From NCBI GenBank assembly GCA_036558305.1, contig DATBFX010000310.1, positions 1-43,391 on the forward strand: a stretch of 43,391 nt of DNA, read 5' to 3'. This DNA comes from DATBFX01 sp036558305 (lineage in GTDB: Bacteria > Chloroflexota > Chloroflexia > Thermomicrobiales > UBA6265). The position numbers and the translations under genes are program-made. Below the pieces are notes generated by a model. It saw only the letters and a program-made list of their open reading frames with translations. It had not been told where the DNA came from and ran no database searches. Below, one piece after another: positions 16,403 to 27,186 of the stretch. Each line of letters starts with the position of its first letter. Position 1 is the first letter of the stretch.

Positions 16403-17551
16403 ATGATCGACGCCACAACCGCCCCGACTCCAATTCACCAACCGGCATTGCGACAACCGGATTCGCTCGTGTCGGTCGGTCCGGCGGATGCTCGACCGAG
16501 CGCGATCAAGCGCCTGGTCGGTTTGCCGATCGTCTACAAGGTCCTGGTTGCGAATGCGGCCATCGTCGCCCTCGGCGCCGTCGCGGGCACCTGGTTGACG
16601 ATCCAGACGGTGCGACACGCCGCCCAGGACCAATTCCTCGGTCTCGCCACCGGTTTCGTCGCGGTCGGCATCGTCGCCAGCGTGCTCGTGAACTACGTGG
16701 TCTTGCGTGCCGCGTTCCGTCCACTCACGACGTTGGAACAGACCGCACTCGCGGTCCGCGGCGGCGACCTGTCCGCGCGCGCCGCATCGACGTCGTTCCT
16801 CGATCCCCAGGTCGCCCACCTCGCCGAGACGTTCAACGCGACGCTCGACGAACTCGCGCGCGATCGCGCCGAGCTCCGCTCCCTCGCCTCCCAAGTGATC
16901 CGGGCGCAGGAGGACGAGCGGCGGCGGATTTCGCGCGAATTGCACGACGACACCGCGCAGGTCCTCTTCGCCCAACTGTTGCGCCTGACGGCACTCAAAG
17001 CGTCGCCCGACCCGGCCGTCCAGTCGCTGGCCGCGACCCTCGAGGAGAAGACCGTCGAAGCGCTGGAAGGCGTCCGTCGCCTTGCCCTCGAATTGCGGCC
17101 GCCGGCGTTGGACGACCTCGGTCTGTCCGCCGCCCTCGGTGAACTCGCCCAACGCTGCGGCGAGCAACTCGACGTTCCGGTGGATTACCAGTCGCGTGGT
17201 CTGCGCGGCCGGCTCCCGGCCGAGGTCGAATTGGTGTTATACCGCGTCGCTCAGGAGGCCCTCACCAACGTCGCCAAGCACGCCGGAGCTCGGCACGTCT
17301 GGCTCGACGTCGATCGGACGGCGGACGACGTCTCGATTTCGATCCGCGACGACGGCCGGGGATTCGATCCGACCGCCGTCGCCGCCAGCGACGGCCGCGG
17401 TCTCGGTCTCGGCATCTTTGGCATGGAGGAGCGGGTGGCCCTGGTCGGCGGCCGTTTCCGAGTCTGGTCCAAACCCGGACAGGGCACGGAGATCTTCGCG
17501 TTCATTCCGCTGCGAGGGAACCGCGGCACTGCCGGGAGGGACCTGCCGTGA
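16403..17551 (+). CDS. NarL-type sensor histidine kinase with HAMP domain
   Basis: A 382-residue membrane sensor kinase. Two transmembrane helices (about residues 41-61 and 77-102) are joined by a very short loop, so there is no large external sensor. A HAMP region follows (AFRPLTTLEQTALAVRGGDLSARA). The HisKA_3 motif ERRRISRELHDDTAQ places the phosphorylated His at residue 181. The ATPase domain has LYRVAQEALTNVAKHA (N box), DDGRGFD (G1) and GLGIFGMEERV (G2). ATG 16403 was preferred over GTG 16364, which lies almost at the expected transcription start. Its TGA overlaps the GTG of the response regulator. Confidence 0.92.
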   Translation: MIDATTAPTPIHQPALRQPDSLVSVGPADARPSAIKRLVGLPIVYKVLVANAAIVALGAVAGTWLTIQTVRHAAQDQFLGLATGFVAVGIVASVLVNYVVLRAAFRPLTTLEQTALAVRGGDLSARAASTSFLDPQVAHLAETFNATLDELARDRAELRSLASQVIRAQEDERRRISRELHDDTAQVLFAQLLRLTALKASPDPAVQSLAATLEEKTVEALEGVRRLALELRPPALDDLGLSAALGELAQRCGEQLDVPVDYQSRGLRGRLPAEVELVLYRVAQEALTNVAKHAGARHVWLDVDRTADDVSISIRDDGRGFDPTAVAASDGRGLGLGIFGMEERVALVGGRFRVWSKPGQGTEIFAFIPLRGNRGTAGRDLP

Positions 17552-18243
17552 TCGCCGAAGCCCGGACCGAAGCGCCGACGTCGGCGCCGATCCGCGTCGT
17601 CCTCGCCGACGACCACGGCGTCGTCCGTGCCGGTCTCCGAGCCTTGCTGGAAGCGCAACCCGACATCGCGGTCGTCGGCGAGGCGGCCGACGGCGAATCC
17701 GCCGTTCGGCTCACCCGCGAGCAGCGACCGGCCGTGGTCGTTGCCGATCTCTCGATGCCGGGCGGCGGATTGGAGGCGATCCGGGACATTACGGCGCTCG
17801 GCCTCCCGGTGCGCGTCCTGGTCCTGACCGTCCACGCGGAGGAGCGGTACCTCTTGCCCGTCTTGGAGGCCGGCGGGTCCGGCTATGTGAAGAAGTCGAG
17901 CGCCCACACCGATCTCCTCGATGCGATCCGCACCGTCGCCCGCGGCGAAGTCTTCCTCGACCCAGCCGCAACCAAAACGCTCCTGAAAGGCTACCTGGGT
18001 CGGGTCAGGACGGGCGACGAGCTCGACCTGGGCGAACTGCTTTCCGACCGAGAACGCGAAGTCGTCAAGTTGACGGCGGAAGGCCACACCGCCCAGCAAG
18101 CCGCCGACATCCTCAGCCTCTCGCCAAAAACCATCGAAACTTACCGCCACCGGGCGATGCAGAAACTCGGTCTGACCAACCGCGCCGAGCTGGTCCGCTA
18201 CGCCCTCCGCGCCGGTCTCCTCACCGAAGACGGGACGGACTAG
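17548..18243 (+). CDS. NarL/FixJ family response regulator
   Basis: A 231-residue DNA-binding response regulator, translationally coupled to the kinase by a GTGA overlap. The receiver domain (about 15-130) has acidic pair DD at LADDHGVV, phospho-acceptor Asp67 in VVADLSMPG, and Lys in GYVKKSS. The LuxR-type helix-turn-helix (about 165-225) reads LSDREREVVKLTAEGHTAQQAADIL-LS-KTIETYRHRAMQKLGL. The target genes are unknown; the operon has no other member. Confidence 0.95.
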   Translation: MIAEARTEAPTSAPIRVVLADDHGVVRAGLRALLEAQPDIAVVGEAADGESAVRLTREQRPAVVVADLSMPGGGLEAIRDITALGLPVRVLVLTVHAEERYLLPVLEAGGSGYVKKSSAHTDLLDAIRTVARGEVFLDPAATKTLLKGYLGRVRTGDELDLGELLSDREREVVKLTAEGHTAQQAADILSLSPKTIETYRHRAMQKLGLTNRAELVRYALRAGLLTEDGTD

Positions 18244-18459
18244 GAAGCTCGGGCGACCTCCAAATCAAACTTTTCCCGACACCGTTTCGCGAATTCCCGA
18301 CACCGGCCCCTCACCGATCGAAGAAGCCTCCCGTCTCAACCTCTTGCAGGAAGCGGATAGTATCCCTTGCGACGGAGTCGGCGCCCGTGCCCTGGCACGG
18401 ATTTGGCACGACTGCCGCGATTGGTCAACGACTTACCACGAACGGATTGGAGCGCGTCA

Positions 18460-19050
18460 ATGGAAAGCCCGGTCCCAGCCCGCGGACGCACCTCCGAGAC
18501 GACGCCGCAGTTCGGTGCGACTTCCCGTGCGGTTCACCCCGGATGGTTTCTCACCGACCCGGTCGACGTCCCGGCCGAATCGGGTCCCGACGAAGCAACC
18601 CGGTTCTCGGCGTTTCGCCAGCTCATGCGAACTTCGTGCGCGCTGGACCGCGCCGCCGTCGACGCCCTCGCCGACCTCGACCTGACGGCCGGCGCCTTCT
18701 TTGCCCTGCTCGAACTCGAAGCGGCCGGTCCCAAAGGACTCGCGCCTTCCGAGCTCGCCCGTCGCCTCGCCGTCGCCCGCCGCACGGCCACCCTCTACGT
18801 CGACATCCTGGCCCGCCAGGGTTGGGTGGAACGACAGGCCCATCCCGACGACCGGCGCATGGTCCTCGCCCATCTGACCCCTGTCGGGACGCGCCTGCTG
18901 ACCGAACTCGGCGCCGCCTACAAGCGACGGCTGGCGTGTCTCCTCGGCGAGATCAGCCCGATCCAGGCCGAACGCCTCCGGCAACTCCTCGCGCTCGTGC
19001 CGCTGGATGTGGAGCGGCCGGCGCACGTCGAAGCTGCCACCGGCGACTAA
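18460..19050 (+). CDS. MarR family transcriptional regulator
   Basis: A 196-residue regulator. ATG 18460 follows TTGGAG. The first 55 residues are variable; the winged helix follows with LTAGAFFALLELEAAGPKGLAPSELARRLAVARRTATLYVDILARQGWVERQAHPDDRR split over about residues 70-128, where DDRR in the wing is diagnostic. MarR proteins usually repress nearby genes and release DNA on ligand binding. The upstream 216 bp contain TCCCGACACCG twice (near 18277 and 18294), a possible operator. It is convergent with glgX, 5 bp away. Confidence 0.9.
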   Translation: MESPVPARGRTSETTPQFGATSRAVHPGWFLTDPVDVPAESGPDEATRFSAFRQLMRTSCALDRAAVDALADLDLTAGAFFALLELEAAGPKGLAPSELARRLAVARRTATLYVDILARQGWVERQAHPDDRRMVLAHLTPVGTRLLTELGAAYKRRLACLLGEISPIQAERLRQLLALVPLDVERPAHVEAATGD

Positions 19051-19055
19051 CTTCG

Positions 19056-21242
19056 TCAGTCCACGTGAGCGCCGACCACTTCTGACCGGACAGGGGCCGC
19101 AACCACCGCGCCTCCGAGCAGGACCAGCGTTCGCTCCGGAATTGACACCATTCCCCCGCTTTGCCACGTCTTGCCCTGGATGTCTCGCGACGGCGCTGTG
19201 TCCACGATCGTGTTCCAGGTGCCCTCTTGCATCGATGTCGGGCTCGGCAGGCAAAAGGCGACCGCTCGCTCATCGGCATTGAGCAGCATCAGCAGCGGTT
19301 CGCCCACACCTCCGGCGTCATCCCGCCCTGCCATTGCATCGAACTTCGCACCGATCGCTCGCAGCTCCCCATTGCCCCAGTCCTCGCCCGTCATTTCGCG
19401 TCCGGCGGGGTGAAACCACGTTACGGCGTTCCCGCCGGGCGATCCCGTCTGACCGCCGCGGCCGTGACTCGCTCGCACCAGTTGCGGGTATCGATTCCGC
19501 ACCCGCGCGAGGAGTTGGACGAACGCCAGGAGTTCGGCGTCGTCCTGTCCGAATGCCCAATCGATCCAGCCAACCTCGTTGTCCTGGCAATAGGCGTTGT
19601 TGTTCCCGCGCTGGCTCCGGCCGATCTCGTCTCCCGCGCAAATCATCGGCACGCCTCGCGACAGGAGAAGCGTCGCCAGCAGATTGCGCTTTTGCCGACC
19701 ACGGATGTCGATGATCGCCGGATCTTCGGTCGGACCCTCCACACCGTGGTTCGTCGACAGGTTGTAGTCCGCGCCGTCCCGATTCTCTTCGCCATTGGCC
19801 TCGTTGTGCTTGACGTTGTACGAGACGAGGTCCTGAAGCGTGAACCCGTCGTGCGCGGTGACGTAGTTGATGCTCGCCTCTCGCCCCCGCCCGCCACGAT
19901 CGAAGATGTCGGTCGAGCCGGCCAACCGGTGGGCAAGATCGGAGACGCCGAACCGGTGACCCGACCAGAACCCACGCGCCGCGTCGCGGAAGCGATCGTT
20001 CCACTCCGACCAACCGGTCGGGAACATCCCGAGCTGATACCCGCCGTGGCCCAGGTCCCACGGCTCCGCGATCAGCTTCACACCAGACAACACCGGATCC
20101 TGGTGGACGATGTCGAAGAAGGCCGCGCCGGGATCGAAGTCGACCGGATCGCGCCCGAGCACCGGCGCCAGGTCGAACCGGAAACCGTCGACGTGCATGG
20201 CCTCGACCCAGTAGCGGAGCGAGTCCGCGATCAATTGCAGCACCTGGGGATGACTGGTGTTGACGGTGTTCCCCGTTCCCGTCAGATCCTCGTAGAACCG
20301 CTCCTGGTGCGGCAGCAGGCGATAGTAGACCCGGCTGTCGATGCCCCGGAACGACAGCGTCGGACCGAGGTAGTTGCTCTCGGCGGTGTGGTTGTAGACG
20401 ACGTCCAAGAGCACCTCGATACCCGCCCGATGAAATGCCTTGACCATCGACTTGAACTCGTTGATCTCTTCGCCGGCACCCCGACGGCTGGCATACCGAC
20501 CCTCCGGCGCGAAGAACCCGATCGTGTTGTATCCCCAGTAGTTGCGCAGTCCCCGCTCGACGAGGAAGTCGTCGTCGAGGAAGGCCTGGACCGGCAGCAA
20601 TTCGACCGCGGTGACGCCGAGACTCCGCAGGTGATCGATGACGACCGGCTGGCAGAGACCCGTATAGGTGCCTCGGAGCGGTTCGGGAACGCCCGGATGC
20701 CGAATGGTCATCCCCTTGACGTGGAGTTCGTAGACAACCGTGTCTGACCAACTCGTGGCGGGCCGGCGATCGTCTTCCCAATCGAACGCATCGTCGACGA
20801 CCACGCCCTTCGGCACTCCGTCCGCGTCGTCGCGCGGATCGGGTACCGCATCGTCGCCCGCCTCGTTCGGCCGGTAGCCGGAGACCGGGGCGGTCCAATC
20901 GAGTTGCCCGGCGAGTGACCGCGCGTACGGGTCGATCAGAAGTTTGGCCTGGTTGAACCGGTGGCCCTGGTTCGGCTGGTACGGGCCGTCGACCCGGTAG
21001 CCGTAGTGTTGACCGGGGCCCACCCCGGCAACGTAGCAATGCCAGACAAAGCCGGTTCGTCGGCGGAGTTCGATGCGGGCGACCTCGCGGCGACCTTGCC
21101 CATCGAACAGGCAAAGCCAAACGGCGGTCGCATACTCGGAAAAGAGCGCGAAATTCGTCCCCTCACCGTCCCACGTCGCGCCGAGCGGGTGGGGACGCCC
21201 GTCGCCGGCGGCAGACCGGTCAGCAATCGGTTGACTCGTCAC
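19056..21242 (-). CDS. glgX: Glycogen debranching enzyme (GH13 isoamylase type)
   Basis: A 728-residue enzyme that cleaves alpha-1,6 branches of glycogen-like glucan. GTG 21242 was chosen for the GTGAGG upstream. An N-terminal CBM48-like domain (HPLGATWDGEGTNFALFSEYA) precedes the GH13 barrel: DVVYNHTAE (region I), nucleophile Asp357 in GFRFDLAPVLG, acid Glu393 in LIAEPWDLG, and TAHDGFTLQDLV. YNTIGFFAPEGRYA and the GNNNAYCQDNE block are typical of GlgX/TreX. It is divergent from glgE and belongs to the alpha-glucan cluster. Confidence 0.96.
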   Translation of the reverse strand: MTSQPIADRSAAGDGRPHPLGATWDGEGTNFALFSEYATAVWLCLFDGQGRREVARIELRRRTGFVWHCYVAGVGPGQHYGYRVDGPYQPNQGHRFNQAKLLIDPYARSLAGQLDWTAPVSGYRPNEAGDDAVPDPRDDADGVPKGVVVDDAFDWEDDRRPATSWSDTVVYELHVKGMTIRHPGVPEPLRGTYTGLCQPVVIDHLRSLGVTAVELLPVQAFLDDDFLVERGLRNYWGYNTIGFFAPEGRYASRRGAGEEINEFKSMVKAFHRAGIEVLLDVVYNHTAESNYLGPTLSFRGIDSRVYYRLLPHQERFYEDLTGTGNTVNTSHPQVLQLIADSLRYWVEAMHVDGFRFDLAPVLGRDPVDFDPGAAFFDIVHQDPVLSGVKLIAEPWDLGHGGYQLGMFPTGWSEWNDRFRDAARGFWSGHRFGVSDLAHRLAGSTDIFDRGGRGREASINYVTAHDGFTLQDLVSYNVKHNEANGEENRDGADYNLSTNHGVEGPTEDPAIIDIRGRQKRNLLATLLLSRGVPMICAGDEIGRSQRGNNNAYCQDNEVGWIDWAFGQDDAELLAFVQLLARVRNRYPQLVRASHGRGGQTGSPGGNAVTWFHPAGREMTGEDWGNGELRAIGAKFDAMAGRDDAGGVGEPLLMLLNADERAVAFCLPSPTSMQEGTWNTIVDTAPSRDIQGKTWQSGGMVSIPERTLVLLGGAVVAAPVRSEVVGAHVD

Positions 21243-21555
21243 ATCAGCCTCACGATCGCGGTCGCTTGCTCGATCGCGGGGCTCGTGGCAAGACACGACA
21301 ATCGACCGACCGAGATGGAAAACCCAACGACGCCATGTGCGAACGCCCTGGCCGGCACGGGCGAGACTGGCCGGTCAGGCCAAAATCATGGAACGGGAGG
21401 TCGCGGGTGTCAAACGTCGTGTTGGACGAAGCCTCCCAACCCGCCCGGATTCTCCGATTGCCGCCACCAGTAGATCGTTGAGCCTGGCGCACAACTTGCC
21501 GGTGAAGACGGGTCGATGGCGAACCATCGATCGCCGAGCGATTGTCAAGATGCGG

Positions 21556-21584
21556 TTGCGATGCAAGAGCACCGCACGTATGCT
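21556..21584 (+). promoter_or_regulatory. Candidate glgE promoter; rest of the 403-bp gap empty
   Basis: TTGCGA (21556-21561), 17 bp, TATGCT (21579-21584) is the best sigma-70-like pair found in the window; transcription would start about 55 nt before the glgE GTG. The remainder of the gap from 21243 to 21645, between divergent glgX and glgE, shows no gene, RNA or strong hairpin that I can support. Confidence 0.4.
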
Positions 21585-21645
21585 CGAACGGTGTGCCAGG
21601 ATACGGCAAGTGGCACGCGCCGGGTCGGCCACGGGAGGTTTCAAA

Positions 21646-23646
21646 GTGCAGGTATCACCCGTCACAGCCGCGACCGCCGCCCCACCGAGCAGCGTCATCA
21701 TCGAACACGTGGCACCCGAACTCGACTGCGGCCGCTACCCGGTCAAACGCGAGGTTGGCGACCTCTTCGAAGTCTCCGCCGACATCTTCAAGGACGGCCA
21801 CGACAAACTGGCGGCTTTCCTGAAATACCGCTGTCGAAACGACGAGGCCTGGTGCGAAGCCGAGATGCACTTCGTCGACAACGACCGCTGGGCCGGCTCG
21901 TTCCCGCTCGCGCAGAATGGCTGTTATGTCTACACGATCGAGGCCTTTCCCGATCACTTCGCGAGCTGGCGCGACGAGCTGGAGAAGAAGGCGGCGGCCG
22001 GTCTCGACGTGGCCAGCGAGTTGCTCGAAGGCAGCGCGCTGATCGCCGACGCCGCCGACCGCGCGGGCGAGGACGAGCCGCGCTTGACGCAATACGTCGC
22101 CGATCTGGCCGCGGAGTCATCGCAACCGGCCGCCGTTGCGCTCGCCCTCTCCGAGGACCTGGCCGCTCTGATGAAGCGCCACCGATCGCGCGATGGTGGC
22201 CGTCTCTACGATCGCGAGTTGACCGTCGTCGTCGACCGCATCATCGCTCGCTACGCGGCCTGGTACGAACTCTTTCCACGCTCCGCGGGGTCCGTGCCGA
22301 ACAGGAGCGGCACCTTGGCCGACGTGATCGATCGCCTTCCCGAGATCGCGGGAATGGGTTTCGACGTCCTCTATTTCACGCCCATCCACCCGATCGGCCG
22401 GACCAACCGCAAAGGCAAGAACAACACCCTCCACGCCGGACCCGACGATCCCGGCGTTCCCTACGCCATCGGCAACGAGCTCGGCGGCCACGACGCCATC
22501 GAACCGTCGCTCGGCACGCTCGAGGATTTCCGGCGACTCGTCGGCGCCGCCCACGACCACGGCATGGAAGTCGCGCTCGACGTCGCGATCCAGGCGGCGC
22601 CGGACCATCCCTGGGCCCGCGACCACCCCGACTGGTTCTTCATCCGCCCGGATGGCACCATCAAGTACGCCGAAAACCCGCCTAAGAAGTACGAGGACGT
22701 CTATCCCGTCAACTTCGCAACGCCCGACTGGCGCAACCTGTGGGACGAGATCCGTCGCGTCATCACGTTCTGGATCGACCAGGGTGTCACCCACTTCCGC
22801 GTCGACAACCCCCACACCAAGCCGACCATCTTTTGGGAGTGGCTGATCGCCGACGTCCAGCAAACCCACCCGGAGACGGTCTTCCTCTCCGAAGCCTTCA
22901 CCCGCCCCAAGGTGATGAGGGCGCTTGCAAAGGCCGGTTTCACGCAGTCTTACACCTATTTCACCTGGCGAAATTTCAAGCAGGAGATCGTCGACTACTT
23001 CACCGAGTTGACCCAGAGCGAGATGCGGGAGTATTTCCGGGGCAACCTCTTCGTCAATACCCACGACATCCTGCCCGTCATCCTCCAGGAAGGCGGCCGG
23101 CCCGCCTTCAAGTTTCGGGTTGCCCTCGCGGCCACCCTCTCGTCCGCCTACGGCGTCTACAGCGGCTACGAGCTCTGCGAGGCGACGGCCGTCCCCGGCA
23201 AAGAGGAGTACCTCAATTCGGAGAAGTACGAGTACAAGGTGTGGGATTGGGACCGTCCGGGCAACATCAAAGAGTACATCGCCACCATCAACCGCATTCG
23301 CCGCGAACACCCCGCCCTCCAGGAGTACGACAATCTCCGGTTCTACTGGGCCGACGACGACAACGTCCTCTGCTACGGCAAAGCCACGCCCGACCACTCC
23401 GACGTCGTCATCGTCGCCGTCAACCTCGATCCTTTCCAGACCCACGAGACCTGGATCCACTTCCCCATCCACGATTTCGGCATCGCCGAGGGCGAGCAGT
23501 ACCGCGCCACCGAGCTCATCACCGGCGAGAGCTACATCTGGACCGGCGGTTCCCACCCGATCCGGCTCGACCCTCACGTGGAACCCGTCCACATTTTCTC
23601 GATTCGCCGGTGGTCGCACGTGGACTACGTTGAGACTTGCTATTAG
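21646..23646 (+). CDS. glgE: Alpha-1,4-glucan:maltose-1-phosphate maltosyltransferase
   Basis: A 666-residue GH13_3 enzyme that transfers maltosyl units from maltose 1-phosphate to the end of alpha-1,4-glucan. GTG 21646 follows GGGAGG at good spacing, and the length is normal. The N-terminal beta domain and helical insertion come first. The barrel carries the GlgE signature HFRVDNPHTKP with nucleophile Asp387, then FLSEAFTRP with acid Glu416, and NTHDILP with Asp474. The YFTPIHPIGRTNRKGKNN loop is also typical. It is followed by treS and mak on the same strand, the usual partners in this pathway. Confidence 0.97.
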   Translation: MQVSPVTAATAAPPSSVIIEHVAPELDCGRYPVKREVGDLFEVSADIFKDGHDKLAAFLKYRCRNDEAWCEAEMHFVDNDRWAGSFPLAQNGCYVYTIEAFPDHFASWRDELEKKAAAGLDVASELLEGSALIADAADRAGEDEPRLTQYVADLAAESSQPAAVALALSEDLAALMKRHRSRDGGRLYDRELTVVVDRIIARYAAWYELFPRSAGSVPNRSGTLADVIDRLPEIAGMGFDVLYFTPIHPIGRTNRKGKNNTLHAGPDDPGVPYAIGNELGGHDAIEPSLGTLEDFRRLVGAAHDHGMEVALDVAIQAAPDHPWARDHPDWFFIRPDGTIKYAENPPKKYEDVYPVNFATPDWRNLWDEIRRVITFWIDQGVTHFRVDNPHTKPTIFWEWLIADVQQTHPETVFLSEAFTRPKVMRALAKAGFTQSYTYFTWRNFKQEIVDYFTELTQSEMREYFRGNLFVNTHDILPVILQEGGRPAFKFRVALAATLSSAYGVYSGYELCEATAVPGKEEYLNSEKYEYKVWDWDRPGNIKEYIATINRIRREHPALQEYDNLRFYWADDDNVLCYGKATPDHSDVVIVAVNLDPFQTHETWIHFPIHDFGIAEGEQYRATELITGESYIWTGGSHPIRLDPHVEPVHIFSIRRWSHVDYVETCY

Positions 23647-23659
23647 CGCCCGTCGCGCG

Positions 23660-23701
23660 ACGGGGAGAGATCCTTCGCTGGCGCTCGGGATCTCTCCCCG
23701 T
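23660..23701 (+). terminator. Perfect 14-bp hairpin after glgE
   Basis: ACGGGGAGAGATCC (23660-23673) pairs with GGATCTCTCCCCGT (23688-23701) around a 14-nt loop, 14 bp after the glgE stop. There is no T-run, so it may be a mRNA-stabilising stem, a dispersed palindrome or a weak terminator between glgE and treS. Confidence 0.5.
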
Positions 23702-23743
23702 TCGGTGACCCGGGACACCCGTGCAACGTGCCTGTCGCCGCTG

Positions 23744-23749
23744 CATAAT
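23744..23749 (+). promoter_or_regulatory. Candidate -10 upstream of treS
   Basis: CATAAT in GCATAATT, identical to the element before the histidine kinase gene. It would give treS-mak a promoter with a leader of about 130 nt containing the hairpin at 23802-23827. Confidence 0.3.
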
Positions 23750-23801
23750 TCCAATCCGAGACGTGAGGACGTCATCCGATCGGTGACGCCTCGCCAAGCC
23801 G

Positions 23802-23827
23802 AAGGGCGGACCGACGCGTCCGCCCTT
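23802..23827 (+). promoter_or_regulatory. Hairpin in the treS leader
   Basis: AAGGGCGGA (23802-23810) pairs with TCCGCCCTT (23819-23827), a perfect 9-bp stem with an 8-nt loop, 61 nt before the treS ATG. No T-run. It could be an attenuator or protein-binding site; nothing ties it to a known RNA class. Confidence 0.35.
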
Positions 23828-23888
23828 GCCGCGTCCCGCGATTCGTCTCGATCGAGTTTCGCGCGCACCCCATCCGGAGCCCAGCAGG

Positions 23889-25529
<1,641 letters not shown>

Positions 25530-25539
25530 CGAGCCCGCC

Positions 25540-27042
25540 ATGACCGCCACACCGATCATTCCGGTCCGGGCCGCCCTCACGACCGAACGGCTCGATCAAC
25601 TGGTGCCGGACGTCGTCGCGCGTTCGTTGGCCCCGTACGTCGAGTCGCAACGCTGGTATGGGGACAAATCCCGAACGCTGCTACGCATCGACCCCGTCGC
25701 GCACCTGGTCGTCCCCGAGGAGGGCGAATTCCTTGTTCTCCTGGGCGTGGAGTGCGCGTTTGCCGACGGTGCTCGGGTCGAGTACTTCGTTCCGCTTGCC
25801 GTCGTCCGCTCCCGGCCCAACGATGCGGTCGCAATCGCCGAAATCCGTGCACCCGGCATCCGCTGGACAGTGACCGACGCCGTGCAGACACCGGCATTTC
25901 GGCACTGGTTGCTGGAAGAACTTGGGCGGGCAAAGACCGATTCGACCGAGGGATTCCGCTGGACCGCGACGTCCGCGGCGGCCGATGTGCTGTCCGCCGC
26001 GATGCTGGCGGAGTCCCGCGTCTCTTCGGCCCAGCAGAGCAACAGCTCCATCGTCTACGGCAGCGCGGTCATCCTCAAGGTCTTCCGGCGCCTCTCCGCC
26101 GGCGTCAATCCCGAAGTCGAACTCGGCCGCTTCCTCACGACGCGAACGGCCTTTCGGAACACGCCGCTGCTGCTGGGGGAATGGAGTTACCTTGGCGCAG
26201 CGGACGGACCGAGGTCGCTCGCGGTCGCCCAATCGTTCGTCGCGAACGTTGGCGACGGCTGGAGTCACGTCTTGCGGTCCCTTCGTTCGCCGGCGACCGC
26301 CGGCGACGAAGACGCTCGTCGCCTCGGGCAGCTCACCGCGCGGTTACACCTTGCCCTCGAAAGCGCCCGCACCGACCCCAGCCTTTCCCCCGAACCCATT
26401 CGACCCGAGGACGCCGAAGCCTGGGCCGGTGCCGTCGCCCAAGCCGTGACCGCCACTTCCGGCGCGTTGAGGTTGATCGCCGCTCGCGAGACCGGTGAGA
26501 CGCGTGATCTCGTCGATGCGTACCTGGATCTCGCGCCCCGGCTTTCCGCGCGCGCAGCCGGATTCGAACGCCTGGTCGGCCGTTCGAAGACGAGGGTCCA
26601 CGGCGACTATCACCTGGGACAAACGCTGCGAACGGTCGACGGCGACTTCGTCATCCTCGACTTCGAAGGCGAGCCCCAACGACCGATCGAAGAGCGCCGC
26701 GCGAAGACCTCACCGCTCAAGGACGTTGCCGGCATGCTGCGGTCGTTCGGCTATGCCAGGGGTGCGGCCGAACGCGAATCCGGTGACGGCAACCGACCGT
26801 TCGAAACCGGCCGTGCCTCGCTCATTGCCTGGGAGCGTGCGGCCCGCCGCGCCTTCGTGGATAGCTACGTCGCCGAATCCCGCCGTAGTGGCGCCGGCTA
26901 CCTGCCGGCCTCCGACGACGACATCCGGTTGGCCCTCGACGCCTGGGAACTCGACAAGGCGCTCTACGAGGTCAACTACGAGCTCAACAACCGTCCCGAC
27001 TGGTTGGCCCTTCCTCTGGCGGCAACGTTGAAGCTGACGTGA
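25540..27042 (+). CDS. mak: Maltokinase
   Basis: A 500-residue kinase that makes maltose 1-phosphate from maltose and ATP, the substrate of GlgE. The N-terminal cap domain has SQRWYGDKSR. The aminoglycoside-phosphotransferase-like core has the catalytic loop HGDYHLGQ with Asp356 and the metal-binding DFEGEP. ILKVFRRL supplies the ATP-binding Lys. WELDKALYEVNYELNNRP near the end is characteristic of TreS-linked maltokinases. It starts 10 bp after treS; the ribosome site is weak, so translational coupling is likely. Confidence 0.95.
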   Translation: MTATPIIPVRAALTTERLDQLVPDVVARSLAPYVESQRWYGDKSRTLLRIDPVAHLVVPEEGEFLVLLGVECAFADGARVEYFVPLAVVRSRPNDAVAIAEIRAPGIRWTVTDAVQTPAFRHWLLEELGRAKTDSTEGFRWTATSAAADVLSAAMLAESRVSSAQQSNSSIVYGSAVILKVFRRLSAGVNPEVELGRFLTTRTAFRNTPLLLGEWSYLGAADGPRSLAVAQSFVANVGDGWSHVLRSLRSPATAGDEDARRLGQLTARLHLALESARTDPSLSPEPIRPEDAEAWAGAVAQAVTATSGALRLIAARETGETRDLVDAYLDLAPRLSARAAGFERLVGRSKTRVHGDYHLGQTLRTVDGDFVILDFEGEPQRPIEERRAKTSPLKDVAGMLRSFGYARGAAERESGDGNRPFETGRASLIAWERAARRAFVDSYVAESRRSGAGYLPASDDDIRLALDAWELDKALYEVNYELNNRPDWLALPLAATLKLT

Positions 27043-27067
27043 CCGAGGCGATGATTGGCCAGTCGTT

Positions 27068-27144
27068 CGTAGGGGCGGACCGCCGTGTCCGCCCTCCTCG
27101 TATGCGGAACTCGACGAGGGCGGACACGGCGGTCCGCCCCTACA
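27068..27144. repeat. Palindromic intergenic repeat, copy 2
   Basis: The sequence from CGTAGGGGCGGACCGCCGTG to CACGGCGGTCCGCCCCTACA is an almost perfect inverted repeat of about 30 bp per arm with a short centre (TATGCGGAACT). It matches the right arm of the element at 4311-4400. It sits between the convergent ends of mak and the GH57 gene and could fold into a long hairpin acting on both transcripts. Confidence 0.8.
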
Positions 27145-27186
27145 ATTCGCCGACGCCGGACGCTTATCAAGCGGCTCCGCGCCGAG

